A stretch of 64,000 nucleotides of DNA from Allobosea sp. WAO (lineage in GTDB: Bacteria; Pseudomonadota; Alphaproteobacteria; Rhizobiales; Beijerinckiaceae): positions 372,001 to 436,000 of the forward strand of contig NZ_JXTJ01000003.1 of NCBI RefSeq assembly GCF_001509835.1. The letters run 5' to 3'. Positions 8,465 to 17,159 of this stretch are shown piece by piece; the first letter of the stretch is position 1; each line of letters starts with the position of its first letter. Under the pieces are notes generated by a model. That model ran no database searches and had not been told where the DNA came from. It saw only the letters and a program-made list of their open reading frames with translations. The position numbers and the translations under genes are program-made.

Positions 8465-8534
8465 GCGTACGCGCTGTATGTTAATTGACATGCGCAGTGT
8501 ATGCAATTAGGCGTCCGCATACATGCCGTATGCG
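8465..8534. promoter_or_regulatory. tandem TetR operators
   Basis: The best site is a perfect palindrome CGCATAC-N5-GTATGCG at 8516-8534. Two degenerate copies with the same geometry precede it: GCGTAC-N5-GTATGT at 8465-8481 and ACATGC-N5-GTATGC at 8488-8504. Shared layout (GYRTRY-like arm, five-base spacer, GTATGY arm) supports binding of several TetR dimers between the divergent genes. Confidence 0.75.
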
Positions 8535-8567
8535 AACGCTGCGGCCTGCTACGGAGTCTCATAGTCA

Positions 8568-9776
8568 ATGGCCAATCCCTATCGCGAGATCTTCCGCGCG
8601 CCCGGCGCTGTCGGCTTCTCGGCGGCCGGCTTCGTTGCTCGTCTGCCCGTGTCGATGGTGACGATCGGCATCGTCACCATGCTATCGCAGGCACGCGGCG
8701 AGTACTGGCTGGCCGGCAGCGTGGCCGCGACCTTCGCGCTCGCCAATGCGCTGATCGCGCCGCAGGTCTCGCGCCTCGTCGACCGCCACGGCCAGAGCCG
8801 GGTGCTGGTCCCCGCGACGCTGGCGACGCTCGTCGCGCTCGTTGGTTTGATGCTGGCGACACGCTTCGAGGCGCCCAACTGGGTTCTCTTTCTCTTCGCC
8901 GCGCTCTCGGGTCTGGAGCCGAGCATGGGAGCGATGGTGCGGGCGCGCTGGACCGAGATCTATCGCGGCACGCGGCATTTGCGCACTGCCTTCGCCTTCG
9001 AATCGGTGGTCGACGAGATGGTCTTCATGATCGGCCCGGTGCTGGCGATCGGCCTCAGCGTGGCCTGGTTTCCCGAGGCGGGACCGCTTGCCGCCACCAT
9101 CCTGCTCGCCATCGGCATGACCCTGTTCGTGTTCCAGCGCAGCACCGAGCCGCCTGCCCACTCGCAGGCGACGAGTGCCGAGGGCTCGGCGATCCGCTTC
9201 GGAGCCGTGCGCCTCATCGCACTGGTGATGGTCGCCATCGGGGCGATCTTCGGCACGTCCGAGGTCACGACCGTCGCCTTCGCCGAGTTGCAGGGACAGA
9301 AGGCGGCCGCCAGCTTGGTGCTGGCCTCCTATGCCGCCGGCTCGCTGATCGCCGGCCTGATCTTCGGCGCCCTGCATCTGCGCCTGTCGCTGGCGCGGCA
9401 GTTCGTTCTCGCGATTGGTCTAGCCGCCGCGACGACGTTGCCGCTGCTCGCGGTCGGCTCGCTCTGGTCGCTGGCTGCGGTGTTGTTCATCGCCGGCGCC
9501 TCGATCTCACCGACCGTCATCGTCGCGATGGCGCTGGTCGAGCGCCATGTACCGCCCTCCAAGTTGACCGAAGGGATCACCTGGGTGATGACCGGCCTCG
9601 GTGTCGGCCTTGCCCTGGGCTCGGCGGCATCGGGCTGGCTGATCGACAACTACGGTGCGGCGAGCGGCTTCCGTGTCTCGGTCGTCGGCGGCTTTGCGGC
9701 GCTGGCCATCCTGTTGCTCGGCCTGCGAAAGCTGTCTGACGTAGCCTTGGACAGCTCGCGCCCGGCGCTCGCCTGA
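8568..9776 (+). CDS. MFS transporter (drug-efflux type)
   Basis: A 402-residue inner-membrane protein with about twelve hydrophobic segments and the loop-2/3 type motif RLVDRHGQSRV near residues 68-78. There is a hydrophilic central loop near residues 190-205 between the two six-helix halves. It belongs to the major facilitator superfamily and is probably a proton-driven exporter. The divergent TetR gene and three operator-like palindromes upstream argue for induction by a toxic substrate. Start ATG 8568 gives MANPYREIFRAPGA, a normal cytoplasmic N terminus. Confidence 0.88.
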   Translation: MANPYREIFRAPGAVGFSAAGFVARLPVSMVTIGIVTMLSQARGEYWLAGSVAATFALANALIAPQVSRLVDRHGQSRVLVPATLATLVALVGLMLATRFEAPNWVLFLFAALSGLEPSMGAMVRARWTEIYRGTRHLRTAFAFESVVDEMVFMIGPVLAIGLSVAWFPEAGPLAATILLAIGMTLFVFQRSTEPPAHSQATSAEGSAIRFGAVRLIALVMVAIGAIFGTSEVTTVAFAELQGQKAAASLVLASYAAGSLIAGLIFGALHLRLSLARQFVLAIGLAAATTLPLLAVGSLWSLAAVLFIAGASISPTVIVAMALVERHVPPSKLTEGITWVMTGLGVGLALGSAASGWLIDNYGAASGFRVSVVGGFAALAILLLGLRKLSDVALDSSRPALA

Positions 9777-9795
9777 GCGGACAGGGCGGCCGCGC

Positions 9796-9890
9796 TTGCA
9801 AGGGCAGGGCTTTTCTGTCATATGCCCGGCCTTCGATCGCCCGGCTGATAAGGGCTGCCGTGGCGATCGTTATTTGCTTCCCGAAGCAAA
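9796..9890 (+). promoter_or_regulatory. rpmI promoter and structured leader
   Basis: TTGCAA at 9796-9801 and CATATG at 9819-9824 are 17 bases apart and form a plausible sigma-70 promoter. The leader contains an 8-bp stem CGATCGCC (9834-9841) / GGCGATCG (9862-9869), followed by a second perfect arm pair TTTGCTTC (9873-9880) / GAAGCAAA (9883-9890). L20 represses its operon through leader structures in some bacteria; a similar role here is inference. Confidence 0.5.
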
Positions 9891-9936
9891 ATTCAAGCGG
9901 CGCAATTCGCGCGCTCGCGACCTATGAGGAGCTGAA

Positions 9937-10137
9937 ATGCCCAAGATGAAGACCAAAGCGGCCGCTAAAAAGCGGTTCAAGATCACCGGAACCGGCAAGG
10001 TGCTCGCAGCCCAGGCCGGCAAGCGTCACGGGATGATCAAGCGGACCAACAAGCAGATCCGCAACCAGCGTGGCACGACGACCCTGTTCGAGGGCGATGC
10101 TGCCAACGTGAAGAAGTTCTTCCTCCCCAACGGCTGA
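9937..10137 (+). CDS. rpmI: 50S ribosomal protein L35
   Basis: A 66-residue basic protein with the L35 signature: [21 protein letters not shown] at the N terminus and [19 protein letters not shown] in the middle. It is a component of the large ribosomal subunit. A strong GAGGAG ribosome-binding site at 9926-9931 precedes the ATG. It is the first gene of the rpmI-rplT pair; rplT starts 28 bases after its stop. Confidence 0.98.
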   Translation: MPKMKTKAAAKKRFKITGTGKVLAAQAGKRHGMIKRTNKQIRNQRGTTTLFEGDAANVKKFFLPNG

Positions 10138-10165
10138 CGCCTGACAACCTTTCCGGAGATCAAAC

Positions 10166-10540
10166 ATGGCTCGCGTGAAACGGGGCGTTACGTCCCACGC
10201 CAAGCACAAGAAGACACTGAAGGCCGCCAAGGGCTTCTATGGCCGCCGCAAGAATACGATCCGCGCCGCCAAGGCGGCCGTCGATCGGTCGATGCAGTAT
10301 GCCTATCGTGACCGCAAGAACCGGAAGCGCTCGTTCCGCGCGCTCTGGATCCAGCGCCTGAACGCTGCGGTGCGCGAGCACGGCCTGACCTATTCGGCCT
10401 TCATCAACGGTCTCACCAAGTCGGGTCTCGAACTCGACCGCAAGACCCTGTCGGCCCTCGCGATCGACGATGCTGCTGCCTTCGCTGCGGTGGTCGAAAC
10501 GGTCAAGGGCGCGCTCGGCGCCGAGGCCAAGGCCGCCTGA
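10166..10540 (+). CDS. rplT: 50S ribosomal protein L20
   Basis: A 124-residue protein with the full L20 sequence pattern: [20 protein letters not shown], the [32 protein letters not shown]-binding helix (in part), and [18 protein letters not shown]. It is needed early in 50S assembly and in some bacteria represses its own operon. A GGAGA sequence lies before the start. The two-gene operon ends in a clear intrinsic terminator. Confidence 0.98.
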   Translation: MARVKRGVTSHAKHKKTLKAAKGFYGRRKNTIRAAKAAVDRSMQYAYRDRKNRKRSFRALWIQRLNAAVREHGLTYSAFINGLTKSGLELDRKTLSALAIDDAAAFAAVVETVKGALGAEAKAA

Positions 10541-10565
10541 GCGGTCTGACCTGACGAATTGCGAA

Positions 10566-10595
10566 AGGCCGGCGGAAACGCCGGCCTTTTTCTTT
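10566..10595 (+). terminator. rho-independent terminator after rplT
   Basis: A perfect 9-bp stem AGGCCGGCG / CGCCGGCCT with a GAAA tetraloop is followed by TTTTTCTTT. It lies 25 bases after the rplT stop. Confidence 0.92.
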
Positions 10596-10613
10596 GCGCG
10601 GTTCGCATGCTCG

Positions 10614-10727
10614 ACCCTCATCCTGAGGAGCGGACGAAGTCCGCGTCTCGAAGGATGCTCCAGTTACTTCCGAAGATTTCTGGACCATCCTTCGAGATGC
10701 CGCTGCGCGGCTCCTCAGGATGAGGGT
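10614..10727. repeat. palindromic REP-like element, copy 1
   Basis: A 114-base element bounded by perfect 18-base inverted ends, ACCCTCATCCTGAGGAGC (10614-10631) and its complement (10710-10727), with an inner pair containing TCTCGAAGGATG / CATCCTTCGAGA. A second copy lies at 63770-63873. It resembles intergenic palindromes I recall as widespread in Bradyrhizobium-like genomes. It sits between convergent rplT and the LOG-family gene. Confidence 0.85.
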
Positions 10728-10744
10728 TGTGAGAAGAGACAGTC

Positions 10745-11506
10745 TTACGTCTGCACGTTGTCGGCTGCGGCCGGGATCCAGCCGTCGCCGGCGCCCTCGA
10801 CGATCCTTGCATAGGCCTCCTCCGGCGAGTCGGCGTAGCAGAACAGTTCGAGGTCCTCCTTGCGGATCAGCCCGGCCTCGGCCAGCCGCTCGAGGTTGAA
10901 CAGGCCCTTCCAGAAGCTGCTGTCGTAGAGAATGACCGGGACGGGCGACATCTTGCCGGTCTGGGTCAGCGTCAGGATCTCGAACAGCTCGTCGAGCGTG
11001 CCGAAGCCGCCGGGGAAGGCGACGAGCGCTGAGGCCCGCATCGCGAGATGCATTTTGCGCATCGCGAAATAGTGGAAGAGGAAGGTCAGATCCGGCGTCG
11101 AGAAGGCGTTGGGCTCCTGCTCATGCGGCAGGGTGATGTTGAAGCCGATCGAGACCGCGCCCGCATCGCCGGCGCCGCGATTGGCCGCTTCCATTATGCC
11201 TGGGCCGCCGCCGGTGGCGATGACGTGGTGCCGGCCGCTCTCCTTGTTATCGAGCGCGCCGCCGCGCTCCGAGGCGATCCGGGCGAATTTTCGCGCCGCC
11301 TCGTACCAGGGCTCGCCCTCGCGCACCCGCGCCGAGCCGAAGACCACGATTGTCGAGACGATGCCGCGCGCCCGCAGATTATCCTCGGCCTTCTGGTATT
11401 CGAGCATGAAGCGCGCGCCGCGGGTGGAGTCGCCCAGGATGAAGTCCTGGTCGAGCGCGGCGAGGCGATAGGAGGGCGAGTTCTTCTGGGCGTGGTTCTC
11501 GGTCAT
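10745..11506 (-). CDS. LOG family protein (TIGR00730 type)
   Basis: A 253-residue Rossmann-type protein of the LOG family, whose members hydrolyse cytokinin-riboside or purine-nucleotide N-glycosidic bonds. Both signature motifs are present: GGGPGIMEAANRGA near the middle and PGGFGTLDELFE further on. It has an N-terminal extension of about 50 residues before the core FGSARV strand, as in the longer group of the family. Historically such proteins were called lysine decarboxylases without evidence. It lies convergent with rplT and divergent from pheS. Confidence 0.88.
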   Translation of the reverse strand: MTENHAQKNSPSYRLAALDQDFILGDSTRGARFMLEYQKAEDNLRARGIVSTIVVFGSARVREGEPWYEAARKFARIASERGGALDNKESGRHHVIATGGGPGIMEAANRGAGDAGAVSIGFNITLPHEQEPNAFSTPDLTFLFHYFAMRKMHLAMRASALVAFPGGFGTLDELFEILTLTQTGKMSPVPVILYDSSFWKGLFNLERLAEAGLIRKEDLELFCYADSPEEAYARIVEGAGDGWIPAAADNVQT

Positions 11507-11805
11507 GTCGGCATCTCCATACTGTCTCCTGCATAGCCGGGCAGGGAAGCGGCTGTCGCCCCTGCCGCCCGCATGCGGGGGCTGACTGCGACGGTCTTGT
11601 CATGAACCATCGGCGGACGGGGCCGAATGTGTGAAAACGCCGCGATCGGTACGCTTTGCCAGCGCAATTCGGGCTGGTATCCGCAGGGCCGAAGCCATAG
11701 AAGATGCCACGCCGGAACGCGCTCCGGCATTTTCAGGTGGTGCGAATTCCCGGCGGCCGGTCGGTTCCGGCCCGGCGGAGGACGCGCTAACGGACCAGAT
11801 CAGGC

Positions 11806-12888
11806 ATGAACGAGATCGATACCCTTCGCGATTCCCTTGTCGGTGAGATCGCCGCGGCGCAGGACGAGGCGGCGCTCGAGCAGTTGCGCATCGCGGCGCT
11901 CGGCAAGTCCGGCTCGGTTTCCGCCTTGCTGAAGACGCTCGGCGCGATGACGCCGGATGAGCGCAAGGAGAAGGGGCCGCTGATCAACGGCCTGCGCGAC
12001 GGCGTCCAGCAGGCGCTCACCGCCCGCAAGGAGGCGCTGGGCGAGGCGGCGCTGGAGGCGCGGCTCGCTGCCGAGCGGCTCGACATCTCGCTGCCGGTGC
12101 GCGAGGGGCCGGAGGCGCGCGGGCGCATCCATCCGATCAGCCAGGTCATCGACGAGATCACCGCGATCTTCGGCGATATGGGCTTTGCCGTCGCCGAGGG
12201 GCCGGATGTCGAGACCGACGACCTCAACTTCACCAAGCTGAACTTCCCGGTCGGCCATCCCGCCCGTGAGATGCACGACACCTTCTTCTTCGCGCCCGAC
12301 GCCAATGGCGAGCGAAAGCTCCTGCGCACCCATACCTCGCCGGTCCAGGTCCGCACCATGCTGGCCCAGGAGCCGCCGATCCGCGTGATCTGCCCGGGAC
12401 GGACCTACCGCATGGATTCCGACCAGACCCACACCCCGATGTTCCATCAGGTCGAGGGTCTCGTCATCGACAAGAAGACCCATTTCGGCCACATGAAATG
12501 GGTGCTGGAGGAGTTCTGCAAGTCGTTCTTCGAGGTCGAGAGCGTCAAGATGCGCTTCCGTCCCTCCTTCTTCCCGTTCACCGAGCCTTCGGCAGAAGTC
12601 GACATCCAGTGCTCGCGCAAGGGCGGCGAGATCCGCTTCGGCGAGGGCGACGACTGGCTCGAGATTCTCGGCTGCGGCATGGTCCACTCGAACGTGCTCA
12701 GGAACTGCGGGCTCGACCCCGACGTCTACCAGGGCTTCGCCTGGGGCATGGGCATCGACCGTATCGCCATGCTGAAATACGGCATGACGGATCTGCGGCC
12801 CTTCTTCGAGGCCGATGTTCGCTGGCTCTCGCATTACGGCTTCCGCCCGCTCGACTTGCCGACGCTGACCGGCGGCCTGTCGTCGTGA
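11806..12888 (+). CDS. pheS: phenylalanyl-tRNA synthetase alpha subunit
   Basis: The 360-residue catalytic subunit charges tRNA-Phe with phenylalanine in the alpha2-beta2 enzyme. The N-terminal coiled-coil tRNA-binding region (residues 1-90) is followed by the class II core: motif 2 near [21 protein letters not shown] and motif 3 at the end, [14 protein letters not shown] spacer of about 300 bases upstream (11507-11805) carries its promoter. Within it a small hairpin GCCGGA-N6-TCCGGC (11711-11728) followed by ATTTTC is visible, but no Phe-rich leader peptide. It starts an apparent four-gene operon reaching pheT. Confidence 0.97.
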   Translation: MNEIDTLRDSLVGEIAAAQDEAALEQLRIAALGKSGSVSALLKTLGAMTPDERKEKGPLINGLRDGVQQALTARKEALGEAALEARLAAERLDISLPVREGPEARGRIHPISQVIDEITAIFGDMGFAVAEGPDVETDDLNFTKLNFPVGHPAREMHDTFFFAPDANGERKLLRTHTSPVQVRTMLAQEPPIRVICPGRTYRMDSDQTHTPMFHQVEGLVIDKKTHFGHMKWVLEEFCKSFFEVESVKMRFRPSFFPFTEPSAEVDIQCSRKGGEIRFGEGDDWLEILGCGMVHSNVLRNCGLDPDVYQGFAWGMGIDRIAMLKYGMTDLRPFFEADVRWLSHYGFRPLDLPTLTGGLSS

Positions 12889-12919
12889 CGAAGGCGGGCT
12901 AGGAGAGGAAAGGGCGGGG

Positions 12920-14107
12920 ATGAGCGCGGCGCATTGGGCCGGCCTGATCGCGGCACTGCTGGTGGCGGCCAATCTCCTGTGCCTGGCCATCGCCTTCGTG
13001 CGCCTGCGTCGCAAGCCGGTCGAATCCAGCCTGCTGCGCCAGCGCCCGCCGGTGACGATCGTGCGGCCGGTCTGCGGCCTGGAGAGCTTTAGCCGGGAAA
13101 CCCTGACCTCCGGCCTCGTCCTCGACTACCCCGACTATGAGACGATCTTCTGCGTTGCCGACGGACAGGACCCGATCGTCCCGCTGGTCGAGGAGCTGAT
13201 CGCCAGCCATGGGCCGGAGCGCGTGCGCCTGATCGTCGGCGATGTCGCGGTCAGCGCCAATCCCAAGCTCAACAACTGCGTCAGGGGCTGGGAGGCGGCA
13301 CGGCACGACTGGGTGATCCTCGCCGATTCCAACGTGCTGATGCCGAAGGACTACATCCAGCGGATGCTGGCGGCCTGGCGTGACGATAGCGGCCTCGTCT
13401 GCTCGACGCCGGCCGGCTCGCGGCCGCTCTGCTTCGGCGCCGAGGTGGAATGCGCTTTCCTCAATACCTTCCAGGCGCGCTGGCAATATGCCGGCGAGGC
13501 GCTCGGCTTCGGCTTTGCCCAGGGCAAGTCGATGCTTTGGAACAAGCCCTTCCTCGACGCCAATGGCGGCATCGCGGCGCTCGCTGCCGAGATCGCCGAG
13601 GATGCGGCCGCGACCAAGCTGGTGCGCGCCGCCGGCAAGCATGTTCATCTCGTCGACCAGCCTTTCGAGCAGCCGCTCGGCCGCCGGCACCTGCGCCATG
13701 TCGTGCAGCGCCAGTTCCGCTGGGCGCGGCTGCGCCGTGTCACCTTCCTGCCGTTCTTCGCGCCGGAGATCCTGGTCGGCCCGCTCGTGCCGGCCGTGCT
13801 TGCCGCTTTCGCCGCCCCGGCCTATGGCCTTGCGAGCTGGCAGGCCGTCCTGTTGGTGCTGGCGATCTGGTACGCCGCCGAGATGGCCCTGGCGAAGGGC
13901 GTCGGCTGGTTCCTGAACTGGCGCACGCCGCTGGCCTATCTGACCCGCGATCTCGTCTTCCCCGGCATCTGGGCCTATGCCTTCCTCGCCGGCGAGGTCA
14001 GCTGGCGCGGCAACGCGATGAAAATCAGGACGGATGGCGACGACCGGCTGAACGACAATGCGCCGGAACTGTCGTCCGTGGCCGCACGGCGGGACGGGGC
14101 GGCGTGA
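12920..14107 (+). CDS. GT21-type glycosyltransferase (ceramide glucosyltransferase-like)
   Basis: A 395-residue membrane glycosyltransferase. One membrane segment lies at residues 7-27 and two or three more near 280-360. The catalytic signature of GT21 is present: D81 in VADGQD, D136 in ADSNVL, D228 in AED, and R-Q-F-R-W at 264-268. It should transfer a hexose from a nucleotide sugar to a lipid such as ceramide, diacylglycerol or a hopanoid. The HpnI-type hopanoid enzyme is an alternative. It sits between pheS (31-base gap) and an ASCH gene that overlaps its stop, so it is cotranscribed with essential translation genes. Confidence 0.85.
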   Translation: MSAAHWAGLIAALLVAANLLCLAIAFVRLRRKPVESSLLRQRPPVTIVRPVCGLESFSRETLTSGLVLDYPDYETIFCVADGQDPIVPLVEELIASHGPERVRLIVGDVAVSANPKLNNCVRGWEAARHDWVILADSNVLMPKDYIQRMLAAWRDDSGLVCSTPAGSRPLCFGAEVECAFLNTFQARWQYAGEALGFGFAQGKSMLWNKPFLDANGGIAALAAEIAEDAAATKLVRAAGKHVHLVDQPFEQPLGRRHLRHVVQRQFRWARLRRVTFLPFFAPEILVGPLVPAVLAAFAAPAYGLASWQAVLLVLAIWYAAEMALAKGVGWFLNWRTPLAYLTRDLVFPGIWAYAFLAGEVSWRGNAMKIRTDGDDRLNDNAPELSSVAARRDGAA

Positions 14108-14526
14108 CCTTGGACATGCAAACCATCCCCGAACGCTATCGCGACTGCCCGAGCTTCTCCTTCGGCGATAGTCCCGAGCTCGCGACGGAGCTGGCGGCGC
14201 TGGTCGTCAGCGGCCGCAAGACCGCGACGGTGAACACGCTGGACGCACCAGACTGCCCGAAGCTTGGCGAGCTCTGGATCGTGCTCGACGGCGAGAAGCG
14301 TCCGGTCTGCGTGATCGAGACGCTCGAACTCACGCCCCGGCGCTTCGATGAGGTCGATGCGCAATTCGCCTTCGAGGAGGGCGAGGGCGACCGCAGCCTC
14401 TCCTTCTGGCGCGAGGCCCATGAAGCTTATTTCCGGCGCCTCGGCGTCTTCAGTCCCGAAATGCCCCTGCTTTGCGAGCGCTTCCGCCTGGTGGAAGCCT
14501 TCGCTCCGATGGACGTAACCACATGA
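14104..14526 (+). CDS. ASCH domain protein
   Basis: A protein of about 140 residues with the ASCH fold ([31 protein letters not shown], then [21 protein letters not shown]). ASCH proteins resemble PUA domains and are thought to bind RNA; some are nucleotide or amide hydrolases. GTG 14104 overlaps the stop of the preceding glycosyltransferase (GTGA), and ATG 14116 is an internal alternative. The last bases overlap the pheT start (ATGA). Both overlaps imply translational coupling. A link with tRNA or RNA is only suggested by the operon. Confidence 0.82.
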   Translation: MTLDMQTIPERYRDCPSFSFGDSPELATELAALVVSGRKTATVNTLDAPDCPKLGELWIVLDGEKRPVCVIETLELTPRRFDEVDAQFAFEEGEGDRSLSFWREAHEAYFRRLGVFSPEMPLLCERFRLVEAFAPMDVTT

Positions 14527-16946
14527 AATTCACGCTCTCCTGGCTCAAAGACCATCTCGAGACCTCTGAAACCCTCGACACCATCTCCGAGACCCTGACC
14601 CGCGTCGGGCTCGAGGTCGAGGCCGTCGAGGACAAGGCCAAGGCGCTTTCCGCCTTCACCATCGCCTATGTCATCGAGGCCAAGCAGCATCCGAATGCCG
14701 ACCGCCTGCGCGTCTGCATGGTCGACACCGGCTCGGGCGAGCCGGTGCAGGTCGTCTGCGGCGCGCCCAATGCCCGCACCGGCATGAAGAGCGTGTTCTC
14801 GCCGCCCGGCACCTATATTCCCGGGAAGGACATCACCCTCGGCAAGGGCGTGATCCGTGGCGTCGAGTCGAACGGCATGCTCTGCTCGGCCGCCGAGCTG
14901 CAGCTCTCCGAGGATCATGACGGCATCATCGACCTGCCGCAGGATGCGCCGGTCGGCCAGCCCTACGCCGCCTATGCCGGCTTCGACGATGCGATGATCG
15001 AGATCGCCGTGACGCCGAACCGAGCCGATGCGCTCGGCGTGTCCGGCGTCGCCCGCGACCTCGCCGCCGCCGGTCTCGGCGCGCTGAAGACGCCCTCGGT
15101 CGCGCCCGTGCGCGGCAGCTTCCCGTGCCCGGTCGACGTCAAGCTCGACTTCGCCCCGGAAGACAAGAAGCTCTGCCCGGCTTTCGCCCTGCGCCTCGTC
15201 CGCGGCGTCAAGAACGGCCCGTCGCCGGAATGGCTGCAGGCGCGCCTGCGCGCCATCGGCCTTCGGCCGATCAACGCGCTGGTCGATATCACCAATTTCA
15301 TGACCTATGACCGCAGCCGGCCGCTGCACGTCTTCGACGCCGCCAAGGTCCATGGCGACCTGACGGTGCGCCGCGCTAGGGCCGGCGAGCAGATCCTCGC
15401 GCTCGACGGCAAGACCTACACGCTGACCGACGAACAGGTCGTGATCGCCGATGCGAAGGGCGTCGAATCGCTTGCCGGCATCATGGGCGGCGAGGCTTCC
15501 GGCTGCGACGAGAACACCGTCGACGTGCTGGTCGAGAGCGCGCTCTGGGATCCGCTGAACATTGCCCGCTCGGGCCGTGCGCTGGGCATCACCTCCGATG
15601 CGCGTTACCGCTTCGAGCGCGGCGTCGATCCGGACTTCACCCGACCCGGCCTCGATCTCGCGACTCAGATGATCATCGAGCTCTGCGGCGGCGAAGCCTC
15701 CGAGATGGTCTTCGCCGGCGAGCTGCCCGAGAGCGCCGGTGCCATCGATTTCCCCTGGTCGGAAGTGAAGCGCCTGACCGGTCTCGATCTGCCGCAGGTC
15801 GAGATGAAGCTCGCTCTGACCTCGCTCGGCTTCCATGTTTCGGGCGCCGGCGAGCGGGTCAAGGTCGCAGCTCCCTCCTGGCGCGCCGATGTCGAGGGCA
15901 AGGCCGATCTCGTCGAGGAGATCCTGCGCATCGCCGGGCTCGACCGGGTCGAGCCGGCGCCGCTGCCGCGGATCAAGGGCGAGGTCGTCAAGCCGGTCCT
16001 GACGGTGCTGCAGAAGCGCACGCGCCAGTCCAAGCGCCTGCTCGCCAGCCGCGGGCTGGTCGAGGCCGTGACCTGGTCATTCATCTCGCATGAGGCTGCC
16101 AAGCTCTTCGGCGGCGGCTCGCGCAAGCTCGTCCTCGCCAACCCGATCGCCGCCGATCTCTCCGATATGCGGCCCTCGCTCCTGCCGGGCCTGATCCGCT
16201 CAGCACAGGCCAATGCCGATCGCGGCTTTGGCGATGTCGCGCTGTTCGAGGTCGGCCAGGTCTTCCAGAGCGATGAGCCGGAAGGCCAGCTGATCGCCGC
16301 CGCCGGCCTGCGCCGCGGCACCGCGCGCCTGGAAGGCGCCGGCCGTCATTGGGATGGCGCGGCCAAGCCGGTCGATGCCTTCGATGCCAAGGCCGACGTC
16401 ATGGCGCTGCTCGCCGGGCTCGGCGTGCCCGTCGGCGGCCTGCAGATCGTTGCGGGCGGCCCGTCCTGGGCGCATCCCGGCCGCTCCGGCACGCTCCAGT
16501 TCGGTCCCAAGGGCGTCATCGGCGCCTTCGGCGAGCTGCATCCGCGCGTGCTCAAGGCGCTCGACGTCAAGGGACCGCTGGTCGCCTTTGAGATCCATCT
16601 CGATGCGCTGCCGCTGCCAAAGTACAAGCCGACCAAGGTCAAGCCGAAGCTGGCACTTTCCGATTTCCAGCCGCTGACGCGCGATTTCGCCTTCATCGTC
16701 GACAAGGCGGTGGCGGCCGGCGACATGGCGAAGACCGCCCAGAATGCCGACCGCGCGCTGATCGCCGAGACCAGCGTCTTCGATATCTATGAAGGCGCCG
16801 GCGTCGAGCCCGGCAAGAAGTCGGTGGCGCTGGCGGTGACGCTGCAGCCGGTCGAGAAGACGCTGACCGAAGCGGATATCGAGGCCGTCGCGGCCAAGGT
16901 CGTCGCCGAGATGGCCAAGCGCTACAAGGCGGCGCTGCGCGGGTAA
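14523..16946 (+). CDS. pheT: phenylalanyl-tRNA synthetase beta subunit
   Basis: The 807-residue beta subunit. It shows the N-terminal [14 protein letters not shown] start, the tRNA-binding OB domain ([18 protein letters not shown]), the B3/B4 editing region, B5 domain, the catalytic-like core ([13 protein letters not shown]), and a C-terminal anticodon-binding domain ([11 protein letters not shown] near residue 720). Length is normal. The ATG at 14523 overlaps the stop of the ASCH gene. An intrinsic terminator follows 29 bases after the stop. Confidence 0.97.
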   Translation: MKFTLSWLKDHLETSETLDTISETLTRVGLEVEAVEDKAKALSAFTIAYVIEAKQHPNADRLRVCMVDTGSGEPVQVVCGAPNARTGMKSVFSPPGTYIPGKDITLGKGVIRGVESNGMLCSAAELQLSEDHDGIIDLPQDAPVGQPYAAYAGFDDAMIEIAVTPNRADALGVSGVARDLAAAGLGALKTPSVAPVRGSFPCPVDVKLDFAPEDKKLCPAFALRLVRGVKNGPSPEWLQARLRAIGLRPINALVDITNFMTYDRSRPLHVFDAAKVHGDLTVRRARAGEQILALDGKTYTLTDEQVVIADAKGVESLAGIMGGEASGCDENTVDVLVESALWDPLNIARSGRALGITSDARYRFERGVDPDFTRPGLDLATQMIIELCGGEASEMVFAGELPESAGAIDFPWSEVKRLTGLDLPQVEMKLALTSLGFHVSGAGERVKVAAPSWRADVEGKADLVEEILRIAGLDRVEPAPLPRIKGEVVKPVLTVLQKRTRQSKRLLASRGLVEAVTWSFISHEAAKLFGGGSRKLVLANPIAADLSDMRPSLLPGLIRSAQANADRGFGDVALFEVGQVFQSDEPEGQLIAAAGLRRGTARLEGAGRHWDGAAKPVDAFDAKADVMALLAGLGVPVGGLQIVAGGPSWAHPGRSGTLQFGPKGVIGAFGELHPRVLKALDVKGPLVAFEIHLDALPLPKYKPTKVKPKLALSDFQPLTRDFAFIVDKAVAAGDMAKTAQNADRALIAETSVFDIYEGAGVEPGKKSVALAVTLQPVEKTLTEADIEAVAAKVVAEMAKRYKAALRG

Positions 16947-16975
16947 CAGGTCGAGCCGGTCGTCCCGGACGGAAG

Positions 16976-16998
16976 AGGCGCCTTCGGGCGCCTTTTTT
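16976..16998 (+). terminator. rho-independent terminator after pheT
   Basis: A 7-bp stem AGGCGCC / GGCGCCT with a stable TTCG tetraloop is followed by a run of six T residues. It closes the pheS-pheT operon. Confidence 0.9.
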
Positions 16999-17071
16999 GT
17001 TGCAAGGAATTGAGGCCCGCGGCCCACCTCCCTTTGTGAGCTGTTTGAGGCCAGGTGCCGCCGGGTCATCG

Positions 17072-17150
17072 TTATTGATCATAATTATGAAATAATCGGC
17101 GCACGAAATCGTTTGAAAATCCGGCTATCGGCTCAGATTGTTGCAATCTG
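17072..17150. promoter_or_regulatory. palindromes upstream of dehalogenase operon
   Basis: An AT-rich patch holds the perfect 12-base palindrome TCATAATTATGA (17079-17090), flanked by TTATT and AATAA. A second perfect palindrome, CAGATTG-TTG-CAATCTG (17134-17150), ends nine bases before the start codon and abuts the GAGG ribosome-binding site. Both look like repressor operators; the regulator is not in this neighbourhood. Confidence 0.6.
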
Positions 17151-17159
17151 CGAGGCTGG

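Noticed and set aside
11507..11805. Phenylalanine-rich leader peptide and attenuator for pheS
   Set aside because: A small hairpin exists at 11711-11728, but no short frame with a run of Phe codons and no T run of terminator quality.
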